A stretch of DNA of 10,939 nucleotides from an uncultured Lachnospiraceae bacterium (GCA_900539175.1 UQAW01000091.1:1-10939); one strand, 5' to 3'; shown: positions 1-7,437, counted from the first letter of the stretch. The notes: generated from the sequence alone by a model not told the origin. Numbers and translations: made by a program.

Positions 1-69
1 GAACAGGGCGGATTTCGAATGTTTTTAGGATTGCGGGAGCATGAAATGCGGAGTAATCCGTGTATCATA

Positions 70-93
70 GGGGTCAAAATACCTTTTGACCCC
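70..93. repeat. Perfect 10-bp inverted repeat, possible dispersed intergenic element
   Basis: GGGGTCAAAA at 70-79 and TTTTGACCCC at 84-93 form a perfect 10-bp hairpin with a 4-nt loop. It lies in a plus-strand frame open from the window edge to TAA at 115-117 (38 codons), so it could be the end of a plus-strand gene entering from the left. No T-tract follows on either strand, so it is not an ordinary terminator. I have an unverified impression that this palindrome and its flank recur between genes in Lachnospiraceae. That frame would then be a by-product of a repeat rather than a protein. Confidence 0.4.
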
Positions 94-115
94 AACATCA
101 TAATTTTAAACTGTT

Positions 116-150
116 AAAAGAGGCTATTCTGTAAAGTAATAGCCTCTTTT
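116..150 (-). terminator. Intrinsic terminator of the MerR-like gene
   Basis: AAAAGAGGCTATT (116-128) pairs perfectly with AATAGCCTCTTTT (138-150), a 13-bp stem with a 9-nt loop. Read on the minus strand, the stem starts 27 bases after the stop codon of the MerR-like gene and ends in TTTT. The stem has an A-tract on one arm and a T-tract on the other, so it could also stop plus-strand transcripts coming from the left. Confidence 0.8.
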
Positions 151-177
151 ACTGTTTCACTTCAGAATGTATCCCCA

Positions 178-606
178 TCAACTCTTTTGTTTTTTTCGTT
201 TTCCATTCTCCTGGGTTGCAGCAACCTGGCGGCGGGCAAGTTGATGTTGGCGAATCGCCTCATCTACCCTCTTATACCTTTCCTCCTGCTTGCTTTTTTT
301 CTGCAGTTCCTGCATCAGTTTTTCCAGAATCCGGTAAAATTCTGCCTTACGTTCCTCCTCTTCCTTTGAAAACACATCGCCGTAAAGCATAGGAACAATT
401 TCTTTAATCTCTTTTAGCTGCAGATTTTTTTTCTTCAGTTCTTTAATAGCCAGCAACACCTGGATATCTTTCTCGGTGTAGTAACGATGTCCCCTCTGGT
501 TTCTGGCAATATGCAGACAAAGCTCGTCCTCCCAGTAACGCAGGACAGATGAGCGCTCCTCCGCCAGTTTTGAGGCTTCAGTCATCGAATAGACGTCCCT
601 CGACAT
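178..606 (-). CDS. MerR-type HTH transcriptional regulator with C-terminal coiled coil
   Basis: This 142-residue protein probably binds DNA in the cytoplasm. Residues 6-70 form a MerR-type winged helix-turn-helix: the first helix pair (YSMTEASKLAEERSSVLRYW), then the wing with the usual RGHRYYTEKDI, then helices running to about residue 70. Residues 78-125 are rich in E, K, Q and L with heptad-like spacing and likely form the dimerising coiled coil. The tail is basic (GKRKKQKS). There is no recognisable ligand or metal pocket, so it is not an obvious metal or drug sensor. The RYWE form of the domain recalls chromosome-anchoring and plasmid MerR relatives such as RacA, but I cannot assign a role. 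The ATG at 606 follows a GGGG-containing ribosome site. It is transcribed alone, from a promoter at about 746-773 to a terminator at 116-150. Confidence 0.8.
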   Translation of the reverse strand: MSRDVYSMTEASKLAEERSSVLRYWEDELCLHIARNQRGHRYYTEKDIQVLLAIKELKKKNLQLKEIKEIVPMLYGDVFSKEEEERKAEFYRILEKLMQELQKKSKQEERYKRVDEAIRQHQLARRQVAATQENGKRKKQKS

Positions 607-700
607 AAATCCTACCCCTTTTCTTGCTCTTTACGATAACCGGTACATCATGATTCTTTCTTCCAAATAGCTTCTGAAAGGCTCTCACCGGCTGTTCGGT

Positions 701-737
701 AGTGACCGTATAACAGAAGAACCGGTATTTGGTCACT
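701..737. promoter_or_regulatory. Inverted repeat in the MerR-like gene leader, candidate operator
   Basis: AGTGACC at 701-707 and GGTCACT at 731-737 form a perfect 7-bp inverted repeat with a 23-nt spacer. It lies just downstream of the -10 box, in the 5' untranslated leader. It could be an autoregulatory binding site or an RNA hairpin. Nothing else in the sequence decides between them. Confidence 0.3.
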
Positions 738-745
738 TTACAACT

Positions 746-773
746 ATTATACCATTACGCTTCTGAAACACAA
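746..773 (-). promoter_or_regulatory. Sigma-A promoter of the MerR-like gene
   Basis: On the minus strand a perfect TATAAT (-10, 746-751) is preceded by a 16-nt spacer and TTGTGT (-35, 768-773, four of six consensus bases). It lies between the dnaB terminator and the MerR-like gene, leaving a leader of about 130 nt. Confidence 0.6.
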
Positions 774-800
774 CAAAAACCGTACGACACTTTCTGCAAA

Positions 801-856
801 AAAAGATACGATTCCGATACGGTTCAGCAAATTATGCCAAATTTGTATCGGAATCG
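801..856 (-). terminator. Terminator of the gdpP-rplI-dnaB operon
   Basis: CGATTCCGATAC (809-820) and GTATCGGAATCG (845-856) form a perfect 12-bp stem around a 24-nt loop. On the minus strand the stem starts 4 nt after the dnaB TAG and is followed by ATCTTTTTTT. This is a textbook intrinsic terminator apart from the large loop. Confidence 0.9.
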
Positions 857-860
857 CATC

Positions 861-2189
861 CTATTTCTGTAAATTAGCAAATTTTGTATAATCAGGCAGC
901 CACACAAGATTTACCGTTCCAATGGGACCGTTACGTTGTTTGGCTATGATGACTTCTGCAATTCCTTTATTTTCAGAATCTTTATTATAATAATCATCTC
1001 TGTAAATAAACATTACCACATCGGCATCCTGTTCAATCGCTCCCGACTCACGCAAGTCCGAAAGCATGGGACGGTGATCCGTACGTGACTCAACCGCGCG
1101 GGATAACTGAGACAATGCAACTACCGGCACGTTCAGCTCACGGGCAATCGCCTTCAGAGAACGGGAAATATCCGAAATCTCCTGCTGCCTGGAATCTGAT
1201 TTTCCACTGCCGGACATCAACTGCAGATAATCGATCATGATGATGTCAAGCCCGGATTCCAACTTGAATTTTCTGCATTTTGAACGCAGTTCCCGAATGG
1301 AAATACCCGGTGTATCATCAATCATCAGATTCGAATCTCCGATTACTCCTGCACTTTCAATCAGCTTTCCCCAGTCCTCGTCCTTCAGATTACCGTTACG
1401 CATACTCTGTGAATCTACTTTGGATTCCATAGAAAGAAGACGGTTCATCAACTGCTCCTTGGACATCTCCAAAGAAAAGATTGCCACATGCTTATTCTGC
1501 TTAAATGCCATGTACTGGGCAATATTCAATACCAATGCTGTCTTTCCCATAGATGGGCGGGCGGCAACCAGAATCAAATCCGATGGCTGGAAACCGGATG
1601 TCTTATAATCCAGATCCGTAAACCCGGTAGCAAGTCCGGTGACATTTCCCTTCGTCTTGGACGCCCGCTCAATATTCTCAAGCGTATTCATGACAACCTG
1701 ACGAATCGGTACGAAATCCCCGGTATTTCTCTGTTGCAGCAATTGGAACATCCGCTTCTCCGTATCCTCAAGGATAGCCTCTACCGGTTCTTTATTCAGA
1801 TAACATTCATTTGAAATCTCTTCCGTAAGCTTAATCAAACGGCGAAGAACTGCTTTTTCGCTGACAATCGTAGCATAATATTTGATGTTTGCGGAGGTCG
1901 GAACCGCCGCCAGCAGATCCCTTACAAACTCCATACTGCTGATCTCCGGCGGTACATCCTTTTCTTTCAAACGGTTCTGAAGCGTAACCAGGTCCACCGG
2001 TTTTCCTTCATTGAACAGTTCAACCATAGCATCAAAAATCACACCATATTGATGCTGATAAAAATCATCGCTGCCAAGCATCTCTGAAGCCACACTGATG
2101 GCCTCACGCCCCATCAACATTGAGCCGATTACGGATTGTTCCGCCTCTACACTGTGGGGCAGTATTCTCTTAATGAGCGCTTCCTCCAT
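861..2189 (-). CDS. dnaB: Replicative DNA helicase DnaB (DnaC in Bacillus naming)
   Basis: The 442-residue protein is a full-length hexameric 5'-3' replicative helicase that unwinds the fork with ATP and contacts primase. Residues 8-105 match the N-terminal DnaB domain (PHSVEAEQSVIGSML). Residues 180-440 are the RecA-like ATPase domain: Walker A ARPSMGKTA (210-218), the FSLEMS segment with the likely catalytic Glu241, Walker B IIMIDY (316-321), SQLSR (360-364), and the KQRNGPIG arginine-finger/sensor region (417-424). No intein interrupts it, although DnaB is a common intein host. The ATG follows AGGAGGAAGAG at good spacing, and that ribosome site overlaps the rplI stop codon (TAGGAGG), so the two genes are probably translationally coupled. 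It is last in its operon, 4 nt before a strong terminator. Confidence 0.98.
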   Translation of the reverse strand: MEEALIKRILPHSVEAEQSVIGSMLMGREAISVASEMLGSDDFYQHQYGVIFDAMVELFNEGKPVDLVTLQNRLKEKDVPPEISSMEFVRDLLAAVPTSANIKYYATIVSEKAVLRRLIKLTEEISNECYLNKEPVEAILEDTEKRMFQLLQQRNTGDFVPIRQVVMNTLENIERASKTKGNVTGLATGFTDLDYKTSGFQPSDLILVAARPSMGKTALVLNIAQYMAFKQNKHVAIFSLEMSKEQLMNRLLSMESKVDSQSMRNGNLKDEDWGKLIESAGVIGDSNLMIDDTPGISIRELRSKCRKFKLESGLDIIMIDYLQLMSGSGKSDSRQQEISDISRSLKAIARELNVPVVALSQLSRAVESRTDHRPMLSDLRESGAIEQDADVVMFIYRDDYYNKDSENKGIAEVIIAKQRNGPIGTVNLVWLPDYTKFANLQK

Positions 2190-2202
2190 CCGGCTCTTCC
2201 TC

Positions 2203-2649
2203 CTATGCTTCCCTTACAATTACCTTTAATTCCGCTGTCACCTTAGGGTGAAGACGGATCGGAACCATCGTTGTGCCCAATTCTTTGATCGGACTGGAAA
2301 GCTGCATCTTTTTCTTATCAATCTCATATCCGAGCTGAGCCTTTGCCGCCTCTGCGATTTCTTTTGCAGAGATGCTGCCGAAAGCCCGGCCGCCCTCTCC
2401 TACTTTAATTTTTACAACCACTTCTTTCGCTGCCAGTTCTTTTCCGAATGCCTGAGCAGCCTCCAGGTTTTCTTTTGCCACCTTTTCCTCATGGGCCTTC
2501 TGCAGTTTTAAGTCATTCTTATTTTTTGCCGTAGCTTCCACGCCCAGCCCTTTGGGAAGAAGCATATTTCTGGCATAACCGTCGCTTACATTTACTTCCT
2601 GTCCTTTTTTTCCAAGACTCTTTACATCCTGTAATAAGATCACTTTCAT
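2203..2649 (-). CDS. rplI: 50S ribosomal protein L9
   Basis: The 148-residue length is normal for bacterial L9. The N-terminal rRNA-binding domain (1-50) begins MKVILLQDVKSLGKKG and carries the signature GYARNMLLPKGLG. A long lysine- and alanine-rich connecting helix follows (about 45-75), then a C-terminal domain with GRAFGSIS (about 87-94). L9 binds 23S rRNA near the L1 stalk and helps keep the reading frame. The ATG directly abuts the gdpP stop codon (TAGATG), and its ribosome site GGAGGAG lies inside the last gdpP codons, so translation is coupled. The order gdpP-rplI-dnaB is the classic Firmicutes arrangement. Confidence 0.98.
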   Translation of the reverse strand: MKVILLQDVKSLGKKGQEVNVSDGYARNMLLPKGLGVEATAKNKNDLKLQKAHEEKVAKENLEAAQAFGKELAAKEVVVKIKVGEGGRAFGSISAKEIAEAAKAQLGYEIDKKKMQLSSPIKELGTTMVPIRLHPKVTAELKVIVREA

Positions 2650-4701
2650 CTAAATCTCTCCTCCATCCAGCATTTCTGTCAATGTTTCCTTCAAAATCTT
2701 AATTGCCTCCGGCACTTCTATCTCTTCAAACTGACACCCGGCAATATTCAGATGTCCGCCGCCTCCAAGCCGCTCCATAATAATCTGCACATTGACTTCG
2801 TCAATTGCCCGGGCGCTGACGTATACGGTATTCCTGTATTCCGTCAATACAAATGATGCTTTCACACCGATGATATTCAGAAGTTCATTGGCGGCCTGAG
2901 CTCCCACAATTGTGGGGCTCTCCACATAATCCGAAGGGCATACAGAAATTGCAAAAGAACCGCGGAACAGTTCCGCATTACTGATCGTCTCACCCTTCGC
3001 CCGATAATCTTCCATATTCTCCCGGAATAACTTACGCACCCGGGACACATCCGCACCGCAGCGTCTTAAAAATGCCGCCGCCTCAAAAGTACGTACCCCG
3101 GTTTTCTGCATAAAGTTGTCCGTATCTATCATAATTCCCGCATAGATACTGTCCGCTTCAATATTCCGGATTCTGACTCCGTCCGCAAAATACTGAAGAA
3201 TCTCCGCAACCATCTCACAGGCGGAGGACGCATATGGCTCAATATAGGACAGCACTGAATTTCGGATCACTTCACTGCCCTGTCTGTGATGGTCCAAAAC
3301 CACAATGGTCTTTGTCATATACAATAACTCTTCACACTCGGTATAACTCGGCTTATTGACATCCACAACCACGACCATCGTGTTATCATCCACAATTTCC
3401 TTCGCCTCATGACTGGTCACAAACATATGCTGGTCATAGTCCTGATTCTGCAGAAATGCTTCCATCAGAGGACGAATCGATGAGGTCGGATTATTGATCA
3501 CAATATGTGTTTTTTTATTCAATGCCTTCGCAGCACGATAGATACCCACTGCTGCTCCGAAAGCATCCACATCGGTTATTTTATGGCCCATAACTACAAC
3601 TTTTTCCTTGGTGCTCATAAATTCTTTCAGTGCATGAGCCTTTACCCGCGCCTTCACCCGGGTATTCTTCTCTACTGCCTGCGTCTTGCCGCCGTAATAA
3701 GAAATCTTTTCTCCATCTTTCACGACCACCTGATCACCGCCGCGTCCCAACGCCAGATCGATGGCAATCCTTGCATATTCTGCATTCTTTGCATAAGATC
3801 CGGCATTCGCGCCGATTCCGATACTGATTGTGACAGCCATCTCATTGCCGATATTGACGGTCTTGACCTCTTCCAGAATATTGAAACGGTTGGCTTTCAG
3901 TTCCTCCAGCGAACGGGTACGCATGGCAAGAAAATATTTGTCTTTCTCAATCTTTTTAACCATCCCGTCGATATCATGAAAGTATTTGTTGATCTTACGG
4001 TCAATCAGCGCAACAAGAAGGGAACGTCTCACCTCTTCTACACTTTCCAGCGCCTCATCGTAGTTATCCAGATACAGAAGTCCGGTAACCATCGTCTCGG
4101 CTTCATATTTCCGAATATATTCATTCAGCTCCGTCTCATCAAACAGGAACATTGCAACCAGATAATTGTCCTGATTTTCAACCTCCACAATCGCAGAATC
4201 ATTCAGCAAATCATCAATAATAATACTCTTCAGACTGATTCTGAAATCTTTTTCTGCATAGGAAAGTTTCACCTCTGTCTCCTCTCCAGGCTTTGGAAGT
4301 TTATCCAGAGTGATTTCAGAAAATATACTGGTAATCGACTTATGATACTGCTTTTCTTTCCCCGTCAATTCAGAAAATTTTGTATTCACCCACAACAGTC
4401 TGCCATGTGCATCCAACAATGCATACGGCACCGCCAGATCCCGGATCAGACGCTTCTGCACCTGACCATACTGCGTGGCAAATGTAATCAGCTCATTGAG
4501 CAGACTCGGCCGATTGTGATAATACAAAATCACAACTATCGCAATATAGACAGCCACAAAAATTGTCATCACGGCACCTGCACGCCTGTTAATAACATAA
4601 ATGGATACATTCATGGCAATTAGTAAAAGAGACAACAATAAAGGCCACTTCAGATAAGAACGCAGTTGACCATTCAGTTTGATTTTGTTTTTATTACCCA
4701 T
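2650..4701 (-). CDS. gdpP: GdpP/YybT-type membrane c-di-AMP phosphodiesterase
   Basis: The family hydrolyses cyclic di-AMP to pApA at the membrane and so affects potassium and osmotic balance, cell wall and beta-lactam tolerance. Numbered from the ATG at 4701 (683 residues): two membrane helices (about 20-36 and 42-60), a PAS-like region (about 80-140), a degenerate GGDEF domain (about 170-325), a DHH domain (about 365-515) and DHHA1 (about 575-670). The GGDEF signature reads KDKYF (253-257), as expected for a non-cyclase GdpP. The catalytic motifs look intact: HKITDVD (373-379), VVVVDVNKPS, DHH (470-472), IMIDTDNF and GGGGH (646-650). A longer reading frame reaches a GTG at 4725, but that has no ribosome site, whereas the ATG at 4701 follows AGGAG. 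First gene of the gdpP-rplI-dnaB operon. Confidence 0.96.
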   Translation of the reverse strand: MGNKNKIKLNGQLRSYLKWPLLLSLLLIAMNVSIYVINRRAGAVMTIFVAVYIAIVVILYYHNRPSLLNELITFATQYGQVQKRLIRDLAVPYALLDAHGRLLWVNTKFSELTGKEKQYHKSITSIFSEITLDKLPKPGEETEVKLSYAEKDFRISLKSIIIDDLLNDSAIVEVENQDNYLVAMFLFDETELNEYIRKYEAETMVTGLLYLDNYDEALESVEEVRRSLLVALIDRKINKYFHDIDGMVKKIEKDKYFLAMRTRSLEELKANRFNILEEVKTVNIGNEMAVTISIGIGANAGSYAKNAEYARIAIDLALGRGGDQVVVKDGEKISYYGGKTQAVEKNTRVKARVKAHALKEFMSTKEKVVVMGHKITDVDAFGAAVGIYRAAKALNKKTHIVINNPTSSIRPLMEAFLQNQDYDQHMFVTSHEAKEIVDDNTMVVVVDVNKPSYTECEELLYMTKTIVVLDHHRQGSEVIRNSVLSYIEPYASSACEMVAEILQYFADGVRIRNIEADSIYAGIMIDTDNFMQKTGVRTFEAAAFLRRCGADVSRVRKLFRENMEDYRAKGETISNAELFRGSFAISVCPSDYVESPTIVGAQAANELLNIIGVKASFVLTEYRNTVYVSARAIDEVNVQIIMERLGGGGHLNIAGCQFEEIEVPEAIKILKETLTEMLDGGEI

Positions 4702-4745
4702 GGTATCTCCTGTTTCAAGTTGCACTTTTGCATACTACATGCTCT

Positions 4746-4774
4746 ATTATAACACCCTTTTTGCAAAATGAAAA
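4746..4774 (-). promoter_or_regulatory. Promoter of gdpP-rplI-dnaB
   Basis: Perfect TATAAT (-10, 4746-4751), 17-nt spacer, and TTTTCA (-35, 4769-4774, four of six consensus bases). The -35 box lies in the T-rich tail of the ssb terminator, so the two units are separated by very little sequence. The leader to the ATG at 4701 is about 38 nt. Confidence 0.65.
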
Positions 4775-4784
4775 GCAAAAAGAT

Positions 4785-4818
4785 AGGGTGCTGCGTCGTT
4801 GAAAATACGCAGCACCCT
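4785..4818 (-). terminator. Intrinsic terminator of ssb
   Basis: AGGGTGCTGCGT (4785-4796) and ACGCAGCACCCT (4807-4818) form a perfect GC-rich 12-bp stem with a 10-nt loop. On the minus strand it is followed by ATCTTTTTGCTTTTC. It lies 68 nt past the ssb stop codon. Confidence 0.88.
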
Positions 4819-4886
4819 CACAGGCTCATCCTTATACTCTGCCAAAACGTGTTGGAAGATGTATTCTGGCAATCACGCTTTTGCAA

Positions 4887-5363
4887 TTAATTGAAGGGAA
4901 GCTCCTCATCAATACCATCCGGTATATTCATGAAACCATCTGCGGAAACCGGAGCACTTGCCGGTGCACTGGATGCAGGCGCACTGCCGTAGTTCCCGCC
5001 GTAATTCCCTGCTCCATAGGAAGCGGAATTTTCTGCACTTGCATTCTTACTCTCTGCAAATTCCTGTTCCTCCACAACAACATCTGTCGTATAGACCTTC
5101 ACACCTTCACGATTTGTATAACTTCCGGTCTGGATTCTTCCGGTGATTGCAATCTTAATTCCCTGACGCAGATACTTCTCAGCAAATTCTGCGCTTCTTC
5201 CAAATGCAACACAGTTAATAAAATCTGCAGTTGCTTCTCCGTCTCTTTTAAATCTTCTGTCTACGGCCAATGTATACCGTGCAACAGCCGTGGAACTCTC
5301 TCCAGCAGAATATCTGATATCCGGATCTCTTGTCAGTCTTCCCATAAGTATGACTTTATTCAT
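4887..5363 (-). CDS. ssb: Single-stranded DNA-binding protein SSB
   Basis: The 158-residue protein coats single-stranded DNA during replication, repair and recombination and recruits partner proteins. Residues 1-105 are the OB fold, with the usual MNKVILMGRLTRDPDIRY opening and FINCVAFGRSAEFAEKYLRQG. A Gly/Ser/Ala/Asn-rich linker follows (about 110-145), and the tail DGIDEELPFN is the acidic partner-binding tip (DDIPF type). The length fits an SsbA-like protein. Its own promoter and terminator make it a single-gene unit. The neighbours expected in Firmicutes, rpsF upstream and rpsR downstream, are absent: the gaps of 129 and 185 bases around it hold neither. It could therefore be a relocated ssb or a second copy. 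The ATG follows AGAGG at 7-8 nt. Confidence 0.96.
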   Translation of the reverse strand: MNKVILMGRLTRDPDIRYSAGESSTAVARYTLAVDRRFKRDGEATADFINCVAFGRSAEFAEKYLRQGIKIAITGRIQTGSYTNREGVKVYTTDVVVEEQEFAESKNASAENSASYGAGNYGGNYGSAPASSAPASAPVSADGFMNIPDGIDEELPFN

Positions 5364-5404
5364 ATGTTTACCTCTGTTCCTCTCTTATGTTACATAACAC
5401 TTGC

Positions 5405-5431
5405 GTAACTGCTTTGTACCTGTACAGTTAC
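5405..5431. promoter_or_regulatory. Nested inverted repeat in the ssb leader
   Basis: GTAACTG (5405-5411) and CAGTTAC (5425-5431) form a 7-bp dyad, and TGTAC (5415-5419) and GTACA (5422-5426) form an alternative inner dyad. Both lie in the 5' leader, between the ssb promoter and start codon. It may be an operator or a regulatory RNA fold. It does not match the GAAC-N4-GTTC type of Firmicutes LexA box. Confidence 0.35.
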
Positions 5432-5467
5432 AAATACCTGCTTGTCCTTTGTATATCGCGGAACTTT

Positions 5468-5496
5468 ATCATACCATAAAACAAAAAAATCGTCAA
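5468..5496 (-). promoter_or_regulatory. Near-consensus promoter of ssb
   Basis: TTGACG (-35, 5491-5496), a 17-nt spacer with a run of seven T, then TATGAT (-10, 5468-5473). The TGA stop codon of the DUF951 gene lies inside the -35 box. No terminator separates the genes, so ssb can be read from this promoter and by read-through. The leader is about 100 nt. Confidence 0.75.
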
Positions 5497-5684
5497 TCTT
5501 TCCGCCGCAGTCCTTTGGTGTTTTTCTCAACCAGCTTGCGTGCCACCATAATCTGATGCCCGCAGCCCATACACTTCAGCCGAAAGTCTGCTCCAACCCG
5601 TAAAATCTCCCATTCACTGCTTCCGCAGGGGTGTTGTTTCTTTAATTTTACAATATCGCCGATTTCATACTTCAAACGTTCCAT
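5493..5684 (-). CDS. DUF951 family small protein (YyzM-like)
   Basis: The 63-residue protein belongs to the short DUF951 family, whose function is unknown to me. The family pattern is clear: IGDIVKLKKQHPCG (8-21), WEILRVGADFRLKC (25-38), CMGCGHQ (38-44) and a basic tail. Three Cys and the His residues of HPCG and CGHQ could bind zinc, but that is inference. The ATG is preceded by GAGGAAAA. The gene starts 17 nt after the Sir2 stop, so it belongs to that transcript. In many Firmicutes it sits upstream of rpsF-ssb-rpsR; here ssb follows directly. Confidence 0.85.
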   Translation of the reverse strand: MERLKYEIGDIVKLKKQHPCGSSEWEILRVGADFRLKCMGCGHQIMVARKLVEKNTKGLRRKD

Positions 5685-5701
5685 GCCGCTTTTTCCTCAC
5701 T

Positions 5702-6424
5702 TTATACTACAATCTGTCTGAAAACTTCACCGATTGGTTCCTGAATCAGCAGATCTGCTTTCTGATCCATCGGGGTCGCTCCTTTATTGATCACAACCAG
5801 AGCCTTCCCCTTAAAATATTGGAGCAGCCCAGCCGCCGGATATACCACCAGCGAAGTACCGCCGACAATCAGAACTTCTGCCTGGGAGATCGCACGGATT
5901 GCCTGCTGCATGATCCCCATATCAAGACCTTCCTCATACAAGACCACATCCGGTTTTAAGATTCCGCCGCACGTCTCACAGCGAGGAATCCCTTCTGCAT
6001 GATACATATATTCCGCGTCATAAAACCTATGGCATTGCATACAGTAATTTCGATGCACACTTCCATGCAGTTCATATACCACTTTACTTCCTGCCGCCTG
6101 ATGAAGACCATCAATATTCTGGGTCACAACGGCCCGCAGTTTTCCTGTCCGCTCCAGTTCTGCAAGCTTTTTATGTGCATCATTTGGTTTCGCCTCCAAA
6201 GCCAGCATCTTATCTTTGTAAAAACGATAGAACTCTTCCGGATTCTTCCGGAAAAAGCTGTGGCTGATGATCGTCTCCGGAGGGTAAGCATACTGCTGGT
6301 TATATAATCCGTCCACACTTCGGAAATCCGGAATTCCGCTTTCCGTAGACACCCCTGCTCCGCCGAAAAACACCAGATTATCATACTGATCAATCAATTG
6401 CTGCAGCTGCTGAATCTGCTTCAC
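5702..6424 (-). CDS. NAD-dependent protein deacylase, Sir2 (sirtuin) family
   Basis: Sirtuins remove acetyl or other acyl groups from lysines using NAD+. Numbered from the GTG at 6424 (240 residues): the NAD-binding GGAGVSTESGIPDFR (21-35), TQNIDGLH (101-108), catalytic His120 in ELHG, a zinc site from Cys128, Cys131, Cys149 and Cys152, and GGTSLVVYPAA near residue 190. The substrate-side sequence reads FYKDKM, so the Tyr-X-X-Arg pair of CobB/SIRT5-type desuccinylases is a Tyr-X-X-Lys. That favours simple deacetylase activity, by inference. A longer frame begins at a TTG at 6442, but its first codons are GGAGGAGGT, a perfect ribosome site 7 nt before the GTG, so the GTG is the better start. 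It lies between a sortase and a DUF951 gene in one probable transcript. Confidence 0.94.
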   Translation of the reverse strand: MKQIQQLQQLIDQYDNLVFFGGAGVSTESGIPDFRSVDGLYNQQYAYPPETIISHSFFRKNPEEFYRFYKDKMLALEAKPNDAHKKLAELERTGKLRAVVTQNIDGLHQAAGSKVVYELHGSVHRNYCMQCHRFYDAEYMYHAEGIPRCETCGGILKPDVVLYEEGLDMGIMQQAIRAISQAEVLIVGGTSLVVYPAAGLLQYFKGKALVVINKGATPMDQKADLLIQEPIGEVFRQIVV

Positions 6425-6491
6425 CGAAAACACCTCCTCCAATTCCTCTGTCAGGATAACTTCCTGAGAGTTTCACAAGCATCTGCTTCTT

Positions 6492-7346
6492 CTATCTGTC
6501 CGATACACGGACTCCCTGAACAACAAAACGCTGAGTTTCATTACTTGTACAGGTAGTAAGTGTCACCACCTTATCATCCAAAGTAAACGGAATTTCTGTC
6601 TTTGGAATCTGGGATTCTGAAGCCATCTTATCTACGTAATCCAGAAACTGCTGATCCGGTCCGCTGAATAAGGTATACGTATCTCCATCCGCAGGTGTAA
6701 CATGTGCGCTGAAGATCTCATACCTGTATTTTCCCTCGGGGGTAAGTATCCAGAAATAGCGGCTGGCCTTATACTTTTCGTTCTCCTTGATCAGCTTCAG
6801 TTTTCCGAACATCGACTGGTTTTTCATATTATGACCATATATAATCGTATGGCAGTCGCTAAAATCCGCGCTGTTCGCATAATCCATAAAAATAGAACCG
6901 GCAAAGTTATCCTGTTTCTCAAAGGTCTTGTGAAGATATTCTGCATTATCCTTCCCCTGAACAATTGGGTAACTGATATCCAGCGCCTCAACCTCAAGCC
7001 ACCCTACAACATCCGGATTGATTGCCTGCAAAGCCTGAAAATCCACATCCAGAGGAAGATATTCCACCGCATTCTCTCCCGATACCGCTTCCGCTGATGC
7101 AACTTCCTCTGTCGGATTCGGGGACTCTCCATCCACAGACTCGCTCACCGGCGTTTTCGGCACCTTTACTTCTCTGGTTGTATACTGTCCCTGAAGCTTT
7201 GCATATTCATCTTCCCCAACTTTGTAATCCTGATAGATTGTAAACAACCGGAATGCCGAATAAGCAAATACCCCAAGACAAACAATAATTCCAAGCGTCA
7301 AAAGAGAATTTACAATTCCTCCTTTTTTCTTCTTTTTTCCTGACAT
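6492..7346 (-). CDS. Class B sortase (surface protein transpeptidase)
   Basis: Sortases cut a C-terminal sorting signal of exported proteins and link them to the cell wall or to pilin. Numbered from the ATG at 7346 (284 residues): a lysine-rich cytoplasmic stretch (4-8), one signal-anchor helix (about 14-33), a Ser/Glu/Pro-rich extracellular linker (about 55-95), then the catalytic domain. The triad is visible: His172 in YGHNM, Cys266 in TLTTCT, and Arg273 in RFVVQGVR. The spacing and the ADFSDCHTIIYGHNM segment are typical of class B. No substrate or LPXTG-like gene lies in this window, so it is probably a housekeeping or orphan sortase. The start is uncertain: the frame extends to a TTG at 7385, and a GTG at 7367 is also possible. 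Confidence 0.92.
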   Translation of the reverse strand: MSGKKKKKGGIVNSLLTLGIIVCLGVFAYSAFRLFTIYQDYKVGEDEYAKLQGQYTTREVKVPKTPVSESVDGESPNPTEEVASAEAVSGENAVEYLPLDVDFQALQAINPDVVGWLEVEALDISYPIVQGKDNAEYLHKTFEKQDNFAGSIFMDYANSADFSDCHTIIYGHNMKNQSMFGKLKLIKENEKYKASRYFWILTPEGKYRYEIFSAHVTPADGDTYTLFSGPDQQFLDYVDKMASESQIPKTEIPFTLDDKVVTLTTCTSNETQRFVVQGVRVSDR

Positions 7347-7408
7347 AAGTTTTTTTAGCCCTTTCACCTTCAAATATACTCCCAAAATTATCTCTACAGT
7401 TATATGTA

Positions 7409-7437
7409 ATTATACTATATCTCACCGTAAATTTCCA
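7409..7437 (-). promoter_or_regulatory. Promoter of the sortase-Sir2-DUF951 unit
   Basis: Perfect TATAAT (-10, 7409-7414), 17-nt spacer, and TGGAAA (-35, 7432-7437, four of six consensus bases). It lies directly upstream of all possible sortase starts. Confidence 0.55.

Noticed and set aside
3505..4623. 372-codon plus-strand frame
   Set aside because: It is the antisense shadow of gdpP, whose domains and catalytic motifs are clear.
4881..5408. 175-codon plus-strand frame
   Set aside because: It is antisense to ssb and cysteine- and serine-rich in a shadow-like way, with no ribosome site.
6443..6491. Small imperfect hairpin between sortase and Sir2 genes
   Set aside because: CTCTCAGGA and TCCTGACAGAG pair only with a bulge and no T-tract follows, so it is not a terminator.
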